Below are positions 6,049-14,478 of a stretch of DNA of 25,129 nucleotides, piece after piece. Made by a program: the position numbers and the translations under genes. The notes under the pieces were generated by a model, which saw nothing but the letters and a program-made list of their open reading frames with translations, was not told the DNA's origin and did no database searches. Positions within the stretch are counted from its first letter, which is position 1; each line of letters starts with the position of its first letter. Source of the stretch: Lachnospiraceae bacterium (lineage in GTDB: Bacteria; Bacillota; Clostridia; Lachnospirales; Lachnospiraceae); contig DNJM01000171.1 of NCBI GenBank assembly GCA_003489085.1, positions 1 through 25,129 of the forward strand, read 5' to 3'.

Positions 6049-6585
6049 ATGGCAAAGGTAGAATTAAAACAGCCTATCGTTGAGGCTATCGCTGCAGACA
6101 TCAAGGATGCTGCTTCCGTTGTACTTGTTGACTACTGCGGTCTGACTGTTGAGCAGGATACAGCTCTTCGTAAACAGTTAAGAGAAGCAGGTGTGATCTA
6201 CAAAGTTTACAAGAACACACTGATGAAGAGAGCATTCGAAGGTACCGAATATGCAGGACTGGACGAATTCTTAGAAGGACCGAGTGCAATCGCTATTTCT
6301 AAAGACGATGCAACTGCTCCGGCAAGAATTCTCTGCAAATTTGCAAAGGATGCTAAAGCGTTAGAATTGAAAGCAGGCGTGGTAGAAGGAACAGTATATG
6401 GTACAGAAGGACTTACAGAGCTGTCCAAGATCCCGTCAAGAGACGAACTCATTTCCAAGTTACTTGGAAGCTTACAGTCTCCGATTACCAACCTGGCACG
6501 TGTTCTTAATCAGATCGCTGAAAACGGCGGCGCTGAGAACTGCGTGGCAGCACCGGCAGCAGAAGAAGCTCCGGCAGCTGAGTAA
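6049..6585 (+). CDS. rplJ: 50S ribosomal protein L10 (RplJ)
   Basis: A 178-residue protein forming the base of the L7/L12 stalk. The amino-terminal rRNA-binding domain shows VVLVDYCGLTVEQ (about 24-36), RKQLREAGV and YKNTL, all typical of L10. The carboxy-terminal helix that binds L12 dimers is at about 130-160, followed by an Ala/Glu/Pro-rich tail that is longer than in B. subtilis L10 but, from what I recall, common in related clostridia. AAGGAGGTG lies 10 bases before the ATG. It is preceded by its own promoter and leader, and rplL follows after 47 bases. Confidence 0.96.
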   Translation: MAKVELKQPIVEAIAADIKDAASVVLVDYCGLTVEQDTALRKQLREAGVIYKVYKNTLMKRAFEGTEYAGLDEFLEGPSAIAISKDDATAPARILCKFAKDAKALELKAGVVEGTVYGTEGLTELSKIPSRDELISKLLGSLQSPITNLARVLNQIAENGGAENCVAAPAAEEAPAAE

Positions 6586-6632
6586 TTGATCAGAAAACAA
6601 AGTCAAACCAATAAAATGTGGAGGTAAGAAAA

Positions 6633-7007
6633 ATGGCAAAATTAACAACAGCTGAATTTATTGAAGCTATCAAAGAATTATCCGTATTAGAATTAAACGA
6701 ATTAGTAAAAGCATGTGAAGAAGAATTTGGTGTATCCGCAGCAGCAGGCGTTGTAGTTGCAGCAGCAGGCGGAGAGGCAGCAGCAGTTGAAGAACAGACA
6801 GAATTTACTGTAGAATTAGTAGCAGCAGGTGCTTCTAAGGTTAAAGTTATCAAGGTTGTTCGTGAAATCACAGGCCTTGGCTTAAAAGAAGCAAAAGACC
6901 TTGTTGACAGCGCTCCGAAGGCAGTAAAGGAAGGCGTTTCTAAGGAAGAAGCTAACGAAATCAAGGCTAAGTTAGAAGCTGAAGGTGCTGAAGTAGCAGT
7001 TAAATAA
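6633..7007 (+). CDS. rplL: 50S ribosomal protein L7/L12 (RplL)
   Basis: A 124-residue acidic stalk protein that recruits translational GTPases. It has the amino-terminal dimerisation region (about 1-33), an Ala/Gly/Val-rich hinge (about 34-55) and the globular carboxy-terminal domain with KVIKVVREITGLGLKEAKDL. An in-frame GTG at 6618 overlaps the ribosome binding site GGAGGTAAG, so ATG 6633 is preferred and gives the usual MAKLTTAEF start. Strong codon bias toward GCA, GAA and TTA agrees with very high expression. A terminator follows; rpoB, the usual next gene, is over 11 kb away. Confidence 0.97.
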   Translation: MAKLTTAEFIEAIKELSVLELNELVKACEEEFGVSAAAGVVVAAAGGEAAAVEEQTEFTVELVAAGASKVKVIKVVREITGLGLKEAKDLVDSAPKAVKEGVSKEEANEIKAKLEAEGAEVAVK

Positions 7008-7040
7008 TTCTGCTGATCAGATATTCTCTAAGAAGACTCA

Positions 7041-7093
7041 GGGAGTCTTGCAAAGTGGCCGCACAGTTGACCATGGAGCAAGGCTCCCTTTTT
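7041..7093 (+). terminator. Terminator after rplL, overlapped by a competing hairpin
   Basis: GGGAGTCTTGC (7041-7051) pairs with GCAAGGCTCCC (7078-7088) over 11 pairs, closing a 26-base loop, and T5 follows at 7089-7093. A second perfect hairpin, AAGACTC-AGG-GAGTCTT (7033-7049), uses most of the 5' arm and so excludes the terminator stem. This may tune read-through or may be chance. Confidence 0.78.
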
Positions 7094-7341
7094 GATGTCA
7101 GAAAATAAAAGAAATAGAGAAAAAAAGGACAGCAAATCAGAGAAATACAGAAAACATAGAAAACATCAATATATTCAACAAATTATAAGAAAAAACAATT
7201 TGCTTAAATGCACAAGAGATTATAAACTAGAGTAAAGTTTTACGGAATAAACTGTTAAGTATTATGATCTTTCTGCACCAGGAAAACTGTTAATACAAAG
7301 AACGGGGCGTTCCGAAGACAAAAGAAAAAGGAGGACTCGAG
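7094..7341 (+). other. A-rich intergenic region before the amino acid ABC operon
   Basis: There is no gene in this stretch. It is strikingly A-rich. A 6-base inverted repeat, CAAATT/AATTTG (7179-7184 and 7197-7202), overlaps a weak promoter candidate TTGCTT-17-TAAACT (7200-7205, 7223-7228). Another weak candidate is TTTTAC-16-TATTAT (7238-7243, 7260-7265). Either could drive the operon; neither is convincing. AAAAAGGAGGA precedes the first gene. Confidence 0.45.
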
Positions 7342-8223
7342 ATGAGAAAAAGGTTTTTGGGTATTTTGTTGTGCGTTGTTATGGCGGTATCTATGCTGAT
7401 CGGGTGCGGCAGCTCCGATGACACAAAGGATTCTGAAGAAAAAAAGCAGGAGGAATCTACAGATAAACAGGAGGAGACCGGAGAGAAGCAGAAGATTACG
7501 ATTGCAATAGGAAATGCATACAAGCCATTCTGCTATCTGGATGAGAATGAAAAACCGGCAGGTTATGAGTATGATTTGTTCCTGAAGGTTGCGGAGAAAA
7601 TGGCTGATAAATATGAGGTCGAGGTTGTATGTGACTCTTGGGATAATCTGTTTGCAGGTTTGGAGACTGGGAAGTATGATATTATTTCTCATCATTTGGC
7701 ATATAATGCAGAGCGTGCTGAAAAATATAATGTATCTTCTGAATCATTAATGTATTTTGGCGAATATCGTTTTATCTACAAGAAAGGTCGTACCGACATT
7801 ACCGATATAGCGAGTGTAGCGGGAATGACTCTGGCAAATTCTGAAGCAGATAATATTGGTAAGGTGTTAGCAGCATATAATGAAGAACATCCGGACAATC
7901 CGATTATCCTGCAGGAGACAATGCCGTCTGCAGAAGCTATTATAGCGGGTATTGAGAATGGACTTTATGATGCATATACACATACACAGTTTGATCTTCA
8001 GACGAAATATATTGATATGTATCCGGATGCAGATCTTGAGCTTGGAACGGTGGGACTTCTGGACGGTGATGTAGATTGCGGTACATATGCAGTTCTTAAG
8101 AAGGGAAATGACGACCTGCAGGCAGATTTTGATGCTACAATTAAAGCACTTCGTGAAGATGGGACGATTAAAGATATTTCCGTAGCCTGGTTTGATGCAG
8201 ATTATTCTACTATTCCGGAGTAA
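7342..8223 (+). CDS. Amino acid ABC transporter substrate-binding lipoprotein (family 3)
   Basis: A 293-residue lipoprotein that should capture a polar amino acid or derivative outside the cell. The signal peptide ends in the lipobox L19-I20-G21-C22, so C22 is lipidated and anchored. A charged Asp/Glu/Lys/Gln linker (about 24-50) leads to the family-3 fold: ITIAIGNAYKPFCYLDE near 52-68, GYEYDLFLKVAEKM near 74-87, and GLETGKYDIISHHLAYNAERAEKY near 106-129. This matches the GlnH/HisJ/FliY superfamily. It heads an operon with two permeases, an M20D hydrolase and an ATPase. The ligand cannot be assigned; the hydrolase suggests an N-acyl or otherwise blocked amino acid. Confidence 0.92.
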   Translation: MRKRFLGILLCVVMAVSMLIGCGSSDDTKDSEEKKQEESTDKQEETGEKQKITIAIGNAYKPFCYLDENEKPAGYEYDLFLKVAEKMADKYEVEVVCDSWDNLFAGLETGKYDIISHHLAYNAERAEKYNVSSESLMYFGEYRFIYKKGRTDITDIASVAGMTLANSEADNIGKVLAAYNEEHPDNPIILQETMPSAEAIIAGIENGLYDAYTHTQFDLQTKYIDMYPDADLELGTVGLLDGDVDCGTYAVLKKGNDDLQADFDATIKALREDGTIKDISVAWFDADYSTIPE

Positions 8224-8259
8224 TAGGGAGTCAGATGTTTAAGAGAAAGGGGACGTAAC

Positions 8260-8973
8260 ATGTTTTCATGGAAATACGTTGTGGATTATTTCCCGGATAT
8301 ATTTGCAAAATTTCCTGTTACGTTAGAACTGGTATTCGTTCCATTTATTATAAGCTTTTTGCTTGGGTTCGCAATTGCAATCGCAAGATTAAAGAAAATA
8401 CCGTTATTAGAACAGGTTCTGGCTGTGTATGTTTCCTATGTACGTTGTACTCCGGTAATTACGCAGATGTTTGTTGTCTACTTTGGTCTTCCGATTTTGA
8501 TGAAACAGTTCGGAGTTAATGCATACGACTGGAATCCGGTCATTTTTGTATTCGTTGCTTATAGTATCAATATATCGGCTTTCCTTTCGGAAACAATCCG
8601 TTCCTCCATTCTGGCGGTACCGGCCGGGCAGATGGAGGCCGGATATGCGGTAGGAATGTCAGGCTTTCAGACGATGCGGGACATTATTGTCCCGCAGGCT
8701 CTGAAAATTTCCCTGCCTATGCTTGGAAACATGTTCATCGGTCTGTTCCAGGCAACGGCATTAGCTTATATGGTCAATGTCATTGATATGGTAGGGAAGG
8801 CGCGGAATATCAGTACGTCACGGGGACATCTTCTGGAAGGATATATCTGTTGTGCGATTGTGTTTGCGATCATCAGCCTTGCATTGGAAGTGATTTTTAA
8901 ATATGTAAATAAACGACTGGCATTTGGACATCAGAACGGATATCAGCGTGTGCGGAGGCGAAGTGAATCATGA
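8260..8973 (+). CDS. Amino acid ABC transporter permease (HisM/GlnP family), subunit 1
   Basis: A 237-residue integral membrane subunit with about five spans. It carries the cytoplasmic EAA coupling motif for the ATPase, EAGYAVGMSGFQTMRDIIVP near residues 126-145, in the form typical of polar amino acid importers. It starts 36 bases after the binding-protein gene and ends in an ATGA overlap with the second permease (8970-8973), so the two are translationally coupled and probably form the heterodimeric channel. Confidence 0.92.
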   Translation: MFSWKYVVDYFPDIFAKFPVTLELVFVPFIISFLLGFAIAIARLKKIPLLEQVLAVYVSYVRCTPVITQMFVVYFGLPILMKQFGVNAYDWNPVIFVFVAYSINISAFLSETIRSSILAVPAGQMEAGYAVGMSGFQTMRDIIVPQALKISLPMLGNMFIGLFQATALAYMVNVIDMVGKARNISTSRGHLLEGYICCAIVFAIISLALEVIFKYVNKRLAFGHQNGYQRVRRRSES

Positions 8974-9674
8974 TTGAGGGAAGATATTTTATTTTATGTT
9001 TGCAGGCCGCCATTGAAAAAATTCCAAAAAATTTAGTGATGTGTCTGGCAACTCTGGTGATCTGTACCATCCTGGGGATGTTTATCGCGTTGGCCAGGAC
9101 ATACCGGGTGCCGGTTCTGGCACCGGTTTTGGATGCGCTGATTGCTCTCTGCAAGGCGTTTCCGGCAAATTTGATTCTCCTGATCTGTATTATGGTCTAT
9201 ACTTATAAATTTAATGATTTCATTGCTTTTTTTCATTTGAATATGACTATTCGGGATGTCGATTTGATCTATATTGCAATCTTTGCGCTCTGTATTGTTG
9301 CGCTTCCGGGAATTTCGGAAGTGCTGCGAAGTGGTCTGCTGGCGATCCCAAAGGGGCAGTTTGAGGCCGGTTATGCAGTAGGAATGACCGCATTTCAGAC
9401 ATTTCGGGATATTATTTTACCGCAGATGTTTCGAGTAGTTGTTCCAACACTCACGAACAGCACCTTATCTCTTATGAAGACGACTGCCCTGGTAAATGTA
9501 ATGGGTGTGAGCGACATTTTGAAAGGTGCAACGGATGCAGCACAGGATGCTTATTGCTTTTTGGAGGCATATCTGGCGGCTGCAATCGTATTCTGGGTAA
9601 TTGGGATTATCATTGAACAGATCAGCAAGGCATTGGAAAGATATTTTTCGAAGAGCGTAAAACAGGCGGTATAG
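8970..9674 (+). CDS. Amino acid ABC transporter permease (HisM/GlnP family), subunit 2
   Basis: A 234-residue membrane subunit, the partner of the preceding permease. The EAA loop is EAGYAVGMTAFQTFRDIILP, near-identical to that of subunit 1, which suggests that the two arose by duplication. About five membrane spans are visible. The start overlaps the stop of subunit 1 by four bases. The next gene, a hydrolase, starts 24 bases after its stop. Confidence 0.92.
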   Translation: MIEGRYFILCLQAAIEKIPKNLVMCLATLVICTILGMFIALARTYRVPVLAPVLDALIALCKAFPANLILLICIMVYTYKFNDFIAFFHLNMTIRDVDLIYIAIFALCIVALPGISEVLRSGLLAIPKGQFEAGYAVGMTAFQTFRDIILPQMFRVVVPTLTNSTLSLMKTTALVNVMGVSDILKGATDAAQDAYCFLEAYLAAAIVFWVIGIIIEQISKALERYFSKSVKQAV

Positions 9675-9698
9675 AGTATGGTATAAGGAGTGGCAGAA

Positions 9699-10907
9699 AT
9701 GGAATTATCAGAGATCATGGAACAGACAGATCGTGTAAAAGATGCGGTCATCCGGCACAGAAGAACAATACATACCTTTGCCGAGCTTGGTGGAAAAGAA
9801 TATAAGACGCATGAGTATATCAGCAGCTTTATAGAGAAAATGGGTCTGCCTTATGAGAATGTAACGAATTTTGCAATGATTGCGACTCTGGATACTGGAA
9901 AGGAAGGGCCGCATATTGTGCTGCGGGCGGATATGGATGCGCTGCCGCTTAGTGAAAATCCAGAGAATCTGAGCAGAAAAAGAAATTGCATTTCTGAACA
10001 GAAGAATACATGCCACGCATGTGGTCATGATGCACATTCTGCAATGCTTCTTGGCAGTATGGAAGTGCTCTGCGAGATGAAAGAAAAGCTTACAGGTACG
10101 ATTTATTTTTGCTTCGAATCCGGAGAAGAGGTTGGCTCCAGTTATAGGCAGATGATGGAGGCGTTGAGCAGAAGAAGAGTGGATACGGCCTGGGCGCTAC
10201 ATGTATATTCTGCTCTGGAATCCGGAAAAATCGGAATCCGCGAGGGCGCCTGCATGTCAGGTTTTGGTCCGCTGATTATGACGGTAAAAGGAAGGAGTGG
10301 ACATGGATCCAGACCGGATCTGTCTGTTAATCCGGTATTTGCGGCTGCAGCAATTGTTGCGAATATTCCGGGGGCGTTTGTGAATCAGCTGGATGTAGAG
10401 AAAACCGTTACATTTGGCGTAACGTCCATCCGTGGAGGGGAATCTCTCAATGTATTTCCGGAAGAGGCATATATTGGAGGTTCTATGCGTTACTTTGACA
10501 TAGAAGAGGGAAAGAAAGCACAGCAGATTGTAATTAAAGTGGCAGAACATACTGCAGCAATGCATAATTGTACTGTCGATTGCAGTAAAATGTCCGGTAA
10601 TATCGGAACGCCGGTAGTAAACAGTGCAGCCCATGCAAAACTGGCAAAAGCAACAGCCCGTGAAATTTACGGAGAAGCGGCAGTACCGGAAGAATTCCCG
10701 ATGTGGTATGCTTCCGAAAGCTTTGGCGGATACCTGCGGGCATATCCGGGGGTGCTGGCACTTCTGGGAATTAAAAATCCGGAATATGGAAGCGGAGCCG
10801 AGCATCATAACGAACGCTTTGACGTAGATGAGGGAGTTTTGGATATGGGTGTTAAAGTGACTGTAAATTATGTGGTGAATTTGATGGAAGGAATCAGTAC
10901 AAAATGA
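9699..10907 (+). CDS. M20D-family amidohydrolase / N-acyl amino acid deacylase
   Basis: A 402-residue cytosolic metallohydrolase of the M20D (HipO/YxeP/AmhX-like) family. Visible metal-site motifs are RADMDALP (76-83), HACGHDAH (106-113), ESGEEVG (140-146), H168 and HHNERFD (369-375). Family members remove acyl groups from N-acyl amino acids or cleave similar amides. The usual SEDF word appears as SESF (340-342), a change worth noting though other metal residues are intact. GTG 9690 is in frame, but AAGGAG at 9685-9690 points to ATG 9699. It lies inside the ABC operon, with the ATPase start overlapping its stop, so it probably processes the imported substrate. Confidence 0.9.
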   Translation: MELSEIMEQTDRVKDAVIRHRRTIHTFAELGGKEYKTHEYISSFIEKMGLPYENVTNFAMIATLDTGKEGPHIVLRADMDALPLSENPENLSRKRNCISEQKNTCHACGHDAHSAMLLGSMEVLCEMKEKLTGTIYFCFESGEEVGSSYRQMMEALSRRRVDTAWALHVYSALESGKIGIREGACMSGFGPLIMTVKGRSGHGSRPDLSVNPVFAAAAIVANIPGAFVNQLDVEKTVTFGVTSIRGGESLNVFPEEAYIGGSMRYFDIEEGKKAQQIVIKVAEHTAAMHNCTVDCSKMSGNIGTPVVNSAAHAKLAKATAREIYGEAAVPEEFPMWYASESFGGYLRAYPGVLALLGIKNPEYGSGAEHHNERFDVDEGVLDMGVKVTVNYVVNLMEGISTK

Positions 10908-11668
10908 TAGAAATTAAAAACATTAAAAAAAGCTTCGGAAAGCTGAGTGTACTGACCGATGTTTCGCTTACGGTTCAGCCACATGAGGTGGTGGTTGTAC
11001 TTGGCCCAAGTGGTTCCGGAAAAACAACCATGCTCCGATGCATCAATTTTCTGGAACGAGCGGACAGCGGGAAGCTGACGGTTGGAGATATGACGATCGA
11101 TTTTACGAAAGTATCAAAAAGGGAAATACATGAAATCCGGAAAAAAGTGGGATTTGTATTTCAGAATTATAATTTGTTTGCTAATAAAACAGCACTGCAA
11201 AATGTAATGCATGGACTGGTTGTCGTGAAAAAAATGCCAAAGGCAGAGGCCAGAAAGAAAGCAGAGGAAGCACTTGCATGGGTAAAACTGGAGGATAAAC
11301 ATGACTATTATCCGTCACAACTCTCCGGCGGGCAGCAGCAGCGTGTAGGAATTGCCAGAGCAATTGCTCTGGAGCCTGAGGTGATCCTGTTCGACGAACC
11401 TACATCTGCGCTGGATCCGGAGCTGATTGATGAGACACTGGAAGTTATGAAGAATGTGGCAAAGCGTGGAATTACAATGCTGGTAGTTACGCATGAGCTG
11501 AGCTTTGCACAGGATATTGCTGATAAAGTTATTTTTATGGATGGAGGCGTTGTAGTGGAAGAAGGAACTCCGGATGAGATATTTAACCATCCGAAGGAGG
11601 AACGCACCAAACAGTTCCTGGCAAGGATCATTGCAACGAAAACTTTAAGCAAAAAAATAGAAGGCTGA
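10904..11668 (+). CDS. Amino acid ABC transporter ATP-binding protein (GlnQ family)
   Basis: A 254-residue ATPase that powers the importer formed with the two permeases and the lipoprotein. All nucleotide-binding motifs are intact: Walker A GPSGSGKT (34-41), Q-loop Q87, signature LSGGQQQR (140-147), Walker B VILFDE (160-165) and the switch His H197. The start codon overlaps the M20D stop (ATGA). No strong terminator follows; only a weak AT hairpin with T5 near 11702-11721 is visible before the next operon. Confidence 0.94.
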   Translation: MIEIKNIKKSFGKLSVLTDVSLTVQPHEVVVVLGPSGSGKTTMLRCINFLERADSGKLTVGDMTIDFTKVSKREIHEIRKKVGFVFQNYNLFANKTALQNVMHGLVVVKKMPKAEARKKAEEALAWVKLEDKHDYYPSQLSGGQQQRVGIARAIALEPEVILFDEPTSALDPELIDETLEVMKNVAKRGITMLVVTHELSFAQDIADKVIFMDGGVVVEEGTPDEIFNHPKEERTKQFLARIIATKTLSKKIEG

Positions 11669-11701
11669 TTCGGCGTGAAAAATCCTGCAAAGTGAAGAAA
11701 G

Positions 11702-11785
11702 ATCAATATTGATAGATTTTTCCTATATATTATTTTATCTTATCAACTATATCAATTGGACATATTAGACATAAAAAGGTATAGT
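11702..11785 (+). promoter_or_regulatory. Candidate promoter and operator of the peptide ABC operon
   Basis: TTGGAC at 11756-11761, an 18-base spacer and TATAGT at 11780-11785 form a moderate sigma-A promoter. A perfect 12-base palindrome, ATCAATATTGAT (11702-11713), lies about 43 bases upstream of the -35 box and could be a regulator site or a poor terminator for the previous operon. A small ACCGG-AAAA-CCGGT hairpin (11804-11817) lies in the leader. Confidence 0.5.
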
Positions 11786-11842
11786 ATTTGCTGAAGTAAT
11801 GGAACCGGAAAACCGGTAATTTACAAGCAAAGGAGATAAAAA

Positions 11843-13426
11843 ATGAAAAAGAAACTGGTAAGCATTTTGCTTTGCGCAGTTATGGCAGTGACTGCATTGA
11901 CCGGCTGTGGCAGCGCGGATCCGGAAGAAGAAGCAAAATCAAAGGCGGCTGCAGAAGGCAGCGCGGGTAAGGAAGCGACAGGCACAGACGGTATTTTTAC
12001 GTATGCAATCGGCGGAGATACCGGTAATACACTGAATCCGTTGACTGCAGATGACAGATGGGGCCTGATGACCTGCCATCTTCTGTATGCACCGGCATAT
12101 TACATTTATCCGGATGGAACAGTGGATTACATTCTTGCGGAAAGCATGGAGGCCTCCGAAGACGGACTGACCTACACCATGAAGCTGAAAGACGGTCTGA
12201 AGTGGAGCGATGGCGAAGCACTTAATGCGGAGGATGTTGCATTTACCTATGACAGCATCAATGCAGAGACCGAGAATCTCTACATTGACGGCAAGCCGAT
12301 TCAGGTAGAAGCGGTTGACGATACAACTGTGAAATTTACATTGCCATCCGTAAGCGCAAGCGTAACAGAAATCCTTTCTTCTGAAATAAGCATTCTGCCG
12401 AAGCACATCTTTGAAGAAAAGAATACCTTCGATGTAAACATGCTGGAAGAAGAAGTAGTTGGATCAGGTCCATATGTGTTAGAAGAATACAAGACAGGCC
12501 AGTATCTGAAATTCAAAAAGAATTCAGACTATGCGAATGGTGAGGCTAAGATTGATACCATTGTTTACAGAATTATTGAGAGCAATGATACAGCAACTCT
12601 GGCATTGCAGAATGGTGAAATTGATGCGTGGATTGGTCTTCCGGATATGCTGGATCCCTATCAGGACAACGACAGCTTTAATATCACGAATTACAGCGAA
12701 GGTCGTGTCTCTTATATGAGACTGAATCCGATGACGGAGAATATGAAAGATAAGTCATATCGTGAAGGTATCCTGCAGGCGATGAATCGGGATGAGATCA
12801 TGCTGGCAGCTTACACAGACAGCGATTTCTATGAATTATGCTACTCCTTCCTTCCGGTAACCAACGGATTCTATACGGAAGATGTTGAGAAATGGGATCA
12901 GGACCTGGATAAGGCAAAAGAACTGACCGCAAATGGCAGCAAGTCTCTGAAGCTTTGCTATGTGGAGGAAGATGCTGTACAGACGAACCAGGCACTGACG
13001 ATTCAGGCAGAGCTAAAAGAAATCGGAATTCAGGTGGAACTGGTCGGTATGAATCAGGCTGCTTATATGAAGGTGGCATATGACAACAGCAATACGGAAT
13101 ATGATATTTTCCTTGGGGGATATGTAATGGGCGTTGACCCGGATATGTACTCTATGCTGTTCGTTTCTACAAAAGACAATATGATCAACTACAATAACAA
13201 AGAGATCGATGAATTGTTTGCAAAAGGAAATGCAACTCTGGATGAAGCAGAAAGAAAAGACATCTATACAGAAGTTCAGAAGAAGGTTGCGGAAGAAGCT
13301 GTTTTCTACCCATTTGGATGCAACTTAAGAACACTGGTTACAAGTGCCCGTGTGGAAGGCATTGAGGATGCACAATTAGTACCGATCTATACATTTGGAG
13401 ATCTGTCTAAGCTGGAGCTGAAATAA
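11843..13426 (+). CDS. Peptide/nickel-type ABC transporter substrate-binding lipoprotein (family 5)
   Basis: A 527-residue lipoprotein of the OppA/DppA superfamily. The lipobox is L19-T20-G21-C22. Family landmarks include NPLTADD near 58, YTMKLKDGLKWSDGEALNAEDVAFTYDSI (about 111-139), and VVGSGPYVLEEYKTGQYLKFKKN in the second half of the amino-terminal lobe. Length fits the family. It heads an operon with two permeases and two ATPases, so it delivers peptides or a related solute. A terminator-like hairpin follows directly, which should leave this gene more highly expressed than the rest. The RBS AAAGGAGAT sits 8 bases before the ATG. The exact ligand is unknown. Confidence 0.92.
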   Translation: MKKKLVSILLCAVMAVTALTGCGSADPEEEAKSKAAAEGSAGKEATGTDGIFTYAIGGDTGNTLNPLTADDRWGLMTCHLLYAPAYYIYPDGTVDYILAESMEASEDGLTYTMKLKDGLKWSDGEALNAEDVAFTYDSINAETENLYIDGKPIQVEAVDDTTVKFTLPSVSASVTEILSSEISILPKHIFEEKNTFDVNMLEEEVVGSGPYVLEEYKTGQYLKFKKNSDYANGEAKIDTIVYRIIESNDTATLALQNGEIDAWIGLPDMLDPYQDNDSFNITNYSEGRVSYMRLNPMTENMKDKSYREGILQAMNRDEIMLAAYTDSDFYELCYSFLPVTNGFYTEDVEKWDQDLDKAKELTANGSKSLKLCYVEEDAVQTNQALTIQAELKEIGIQVELVGMNQAAYMKVAYDNSNTEYDIFLGGYVMGVDPDMYSMLFVSTKDNMINYNNKEIDELFAKGNATLDEAERKDIYTEVQKKVAEEAVFYPFGCNLRTLVTSARVEGIEDAQLVPIYTFGDLSKLELK

Positions 13427-13440
13427 TAGTGTATAAAATG

Positions 13441-13470
13441 AAAAGGGGGCGTTTTATATGTCCCCTTTTT
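13441..13470 (+). terminator. Hairpin/partial terminator between binding protein and permease genes
   Basis: AAAAGGGGGC (13441-13450) pairs with GTCCCCTTTT (13460-13469) over 10 pairs, loop GTTTTATAT, with T5 at 13466-13470. It lies 14 bases after the binding-protein stop and 45 bases before the permease start. No separate promoter is evident after it, so read-through is probably needed for the downstream genes. Confidence 0.8.
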
Positions 13471-13514
13471 ATTGGCATCGGAATCCTGATGCCATGCGTT
13501 GAGGAGGAAAAATA

Positions 13515-14468
13515 ATGTTAAAGTACATTATAAAACGTATTCTGCAGGCAGTTCCGCTGCTTCTGTTGATTACACTCATTTGTTTTGGTTTGATCAATCT
13601 TGCACCATACGATGCGATCGACTCTATTACAACACCGGATATGACCAAAGCAGAGGTTGAAGCGAAAAGAGAAGCTTACGGCTTGAATGATCCGGTAATT
13701 GTCCAGTATGGACGCTGGGTGGGAAATGTCCTGAAGGGGGATTTCGGATACTCTCTGCTGTCTCATACCAGTATAAAATACGATCTGAAGATTCGTATTC
13801 CGGCAACGATTAAGCTGGTTGTTCCTTCTTATCTGACAGCATATCTGCTGTCCATTGTGCTCGGACTGCTGGCCGGAAGCCATAAGAATAAGTGGCCCGA
13901 CAAGCTGATTGACGGCATGTGCTCTATTGGAATTGCAACACCGACGTTCTGGTTTGCCATGATTATTATGTATTTCCTGGGCTATAAGCTTAAGATATTT
14001 CCGTTGATGGGAATGCATACGATCGGTCTGGAGCATTCTTTTGCCGATTTTATGAGACATTTTGCGATGCCGTACATTGTTCTGACAATAGGCTTCCTGC
14101 CGGATCTGACACGCTATGTCAGGGGCTCCACGATTAGCCAGTTCAAGGAAGATTATGTAATTGTACAGCAGGCGTTTGGCGCCAAGAAGGCGGAAATTCT
14201 CTTTAAACATGTCAGCAAAAATGTTCTGATTCCACTGATCACGAAGCTTGGTATGGCTCTTCCGATGCTGGTGACCGGTGCAGTGATTACAGAGACGATT
14301 TTTTCCTGGCCAGGTATTGGTCCTTACTTCGTAAGCGCGATCCAGGCGATGGATTATCCCATCGTCATGAGCGTTCTTGTACTTTCGGGTACACTGGTTA
14401 TCCTTGGAAATCTGCTTTCTGATATTCTCTACTGTCTGACAGATCCAAGAATCAAGTCAATGAAATAG
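13515..14468 (+). CDS. Peptide-type ABC transporter permease (OppB/DppB family)
   Basis: A 317-residue membrane subunit. It starts with the family-typical first span (KRILQAVPLLLLITLICFGL) followed by a large external loop containing YGLNDPVIVQYGRWV and GDFGYSLL, then a set of spans. The EAA coupling loop is visible near YVIVQQAFGAKKAEILFKHV. The carboxy-terminal end LSDILYCLTDPRIK is classic OppB/DppB. GAGGAGG precedes the ATG. The oppC-type gene follows after 10 bases. Confidence 0.93.
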   Translation: MLKYIIKRILQAVPLLLLITLICFGLINLAPYDAIDSITTPDMTKAEVEAKREAYGLNDPVIVQYGRWVGNVLKGDFGYSLLSHTSIKYDLKIRIPATIKLVVPSYLTAYLLSIVLGLLAGSHKNKWPDKLIDGMCSIGIATPTFWFAMIIMYFLGYKLKIFPLMGMHTIGLEHSFADFMRHFAMPYIVLTIGFLPDLTRYVRGSTISQFKEDYVIVQQAFGAKKAEILFKHVSKNVLIPLITKLGMALPMLVTGAVITETIFSWPGIGPYFVSAIQAMDYPIVMSVLVLSGTLVILGNLLSDILYCLTDPRIKSMK

Positions 14469-14478
14469 AGGTGAGAGC

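Noticed and set aside
7094..7341. CRISPR or tandem repeats in the A-rich gap
   Set aside because: Recurring AGAAA and AAAACAT words are irregular, with no fixed unit or spacing; this is low-complexity DNA.
13518..14210. Long minus-strand open frame (230 codons) opposite the OppB-type permease gene
   Set aside because: Its translation has no recognisable domain, it is rich in Cys, His, Arg and Asn, and it mirrors a well-supported permease gene.
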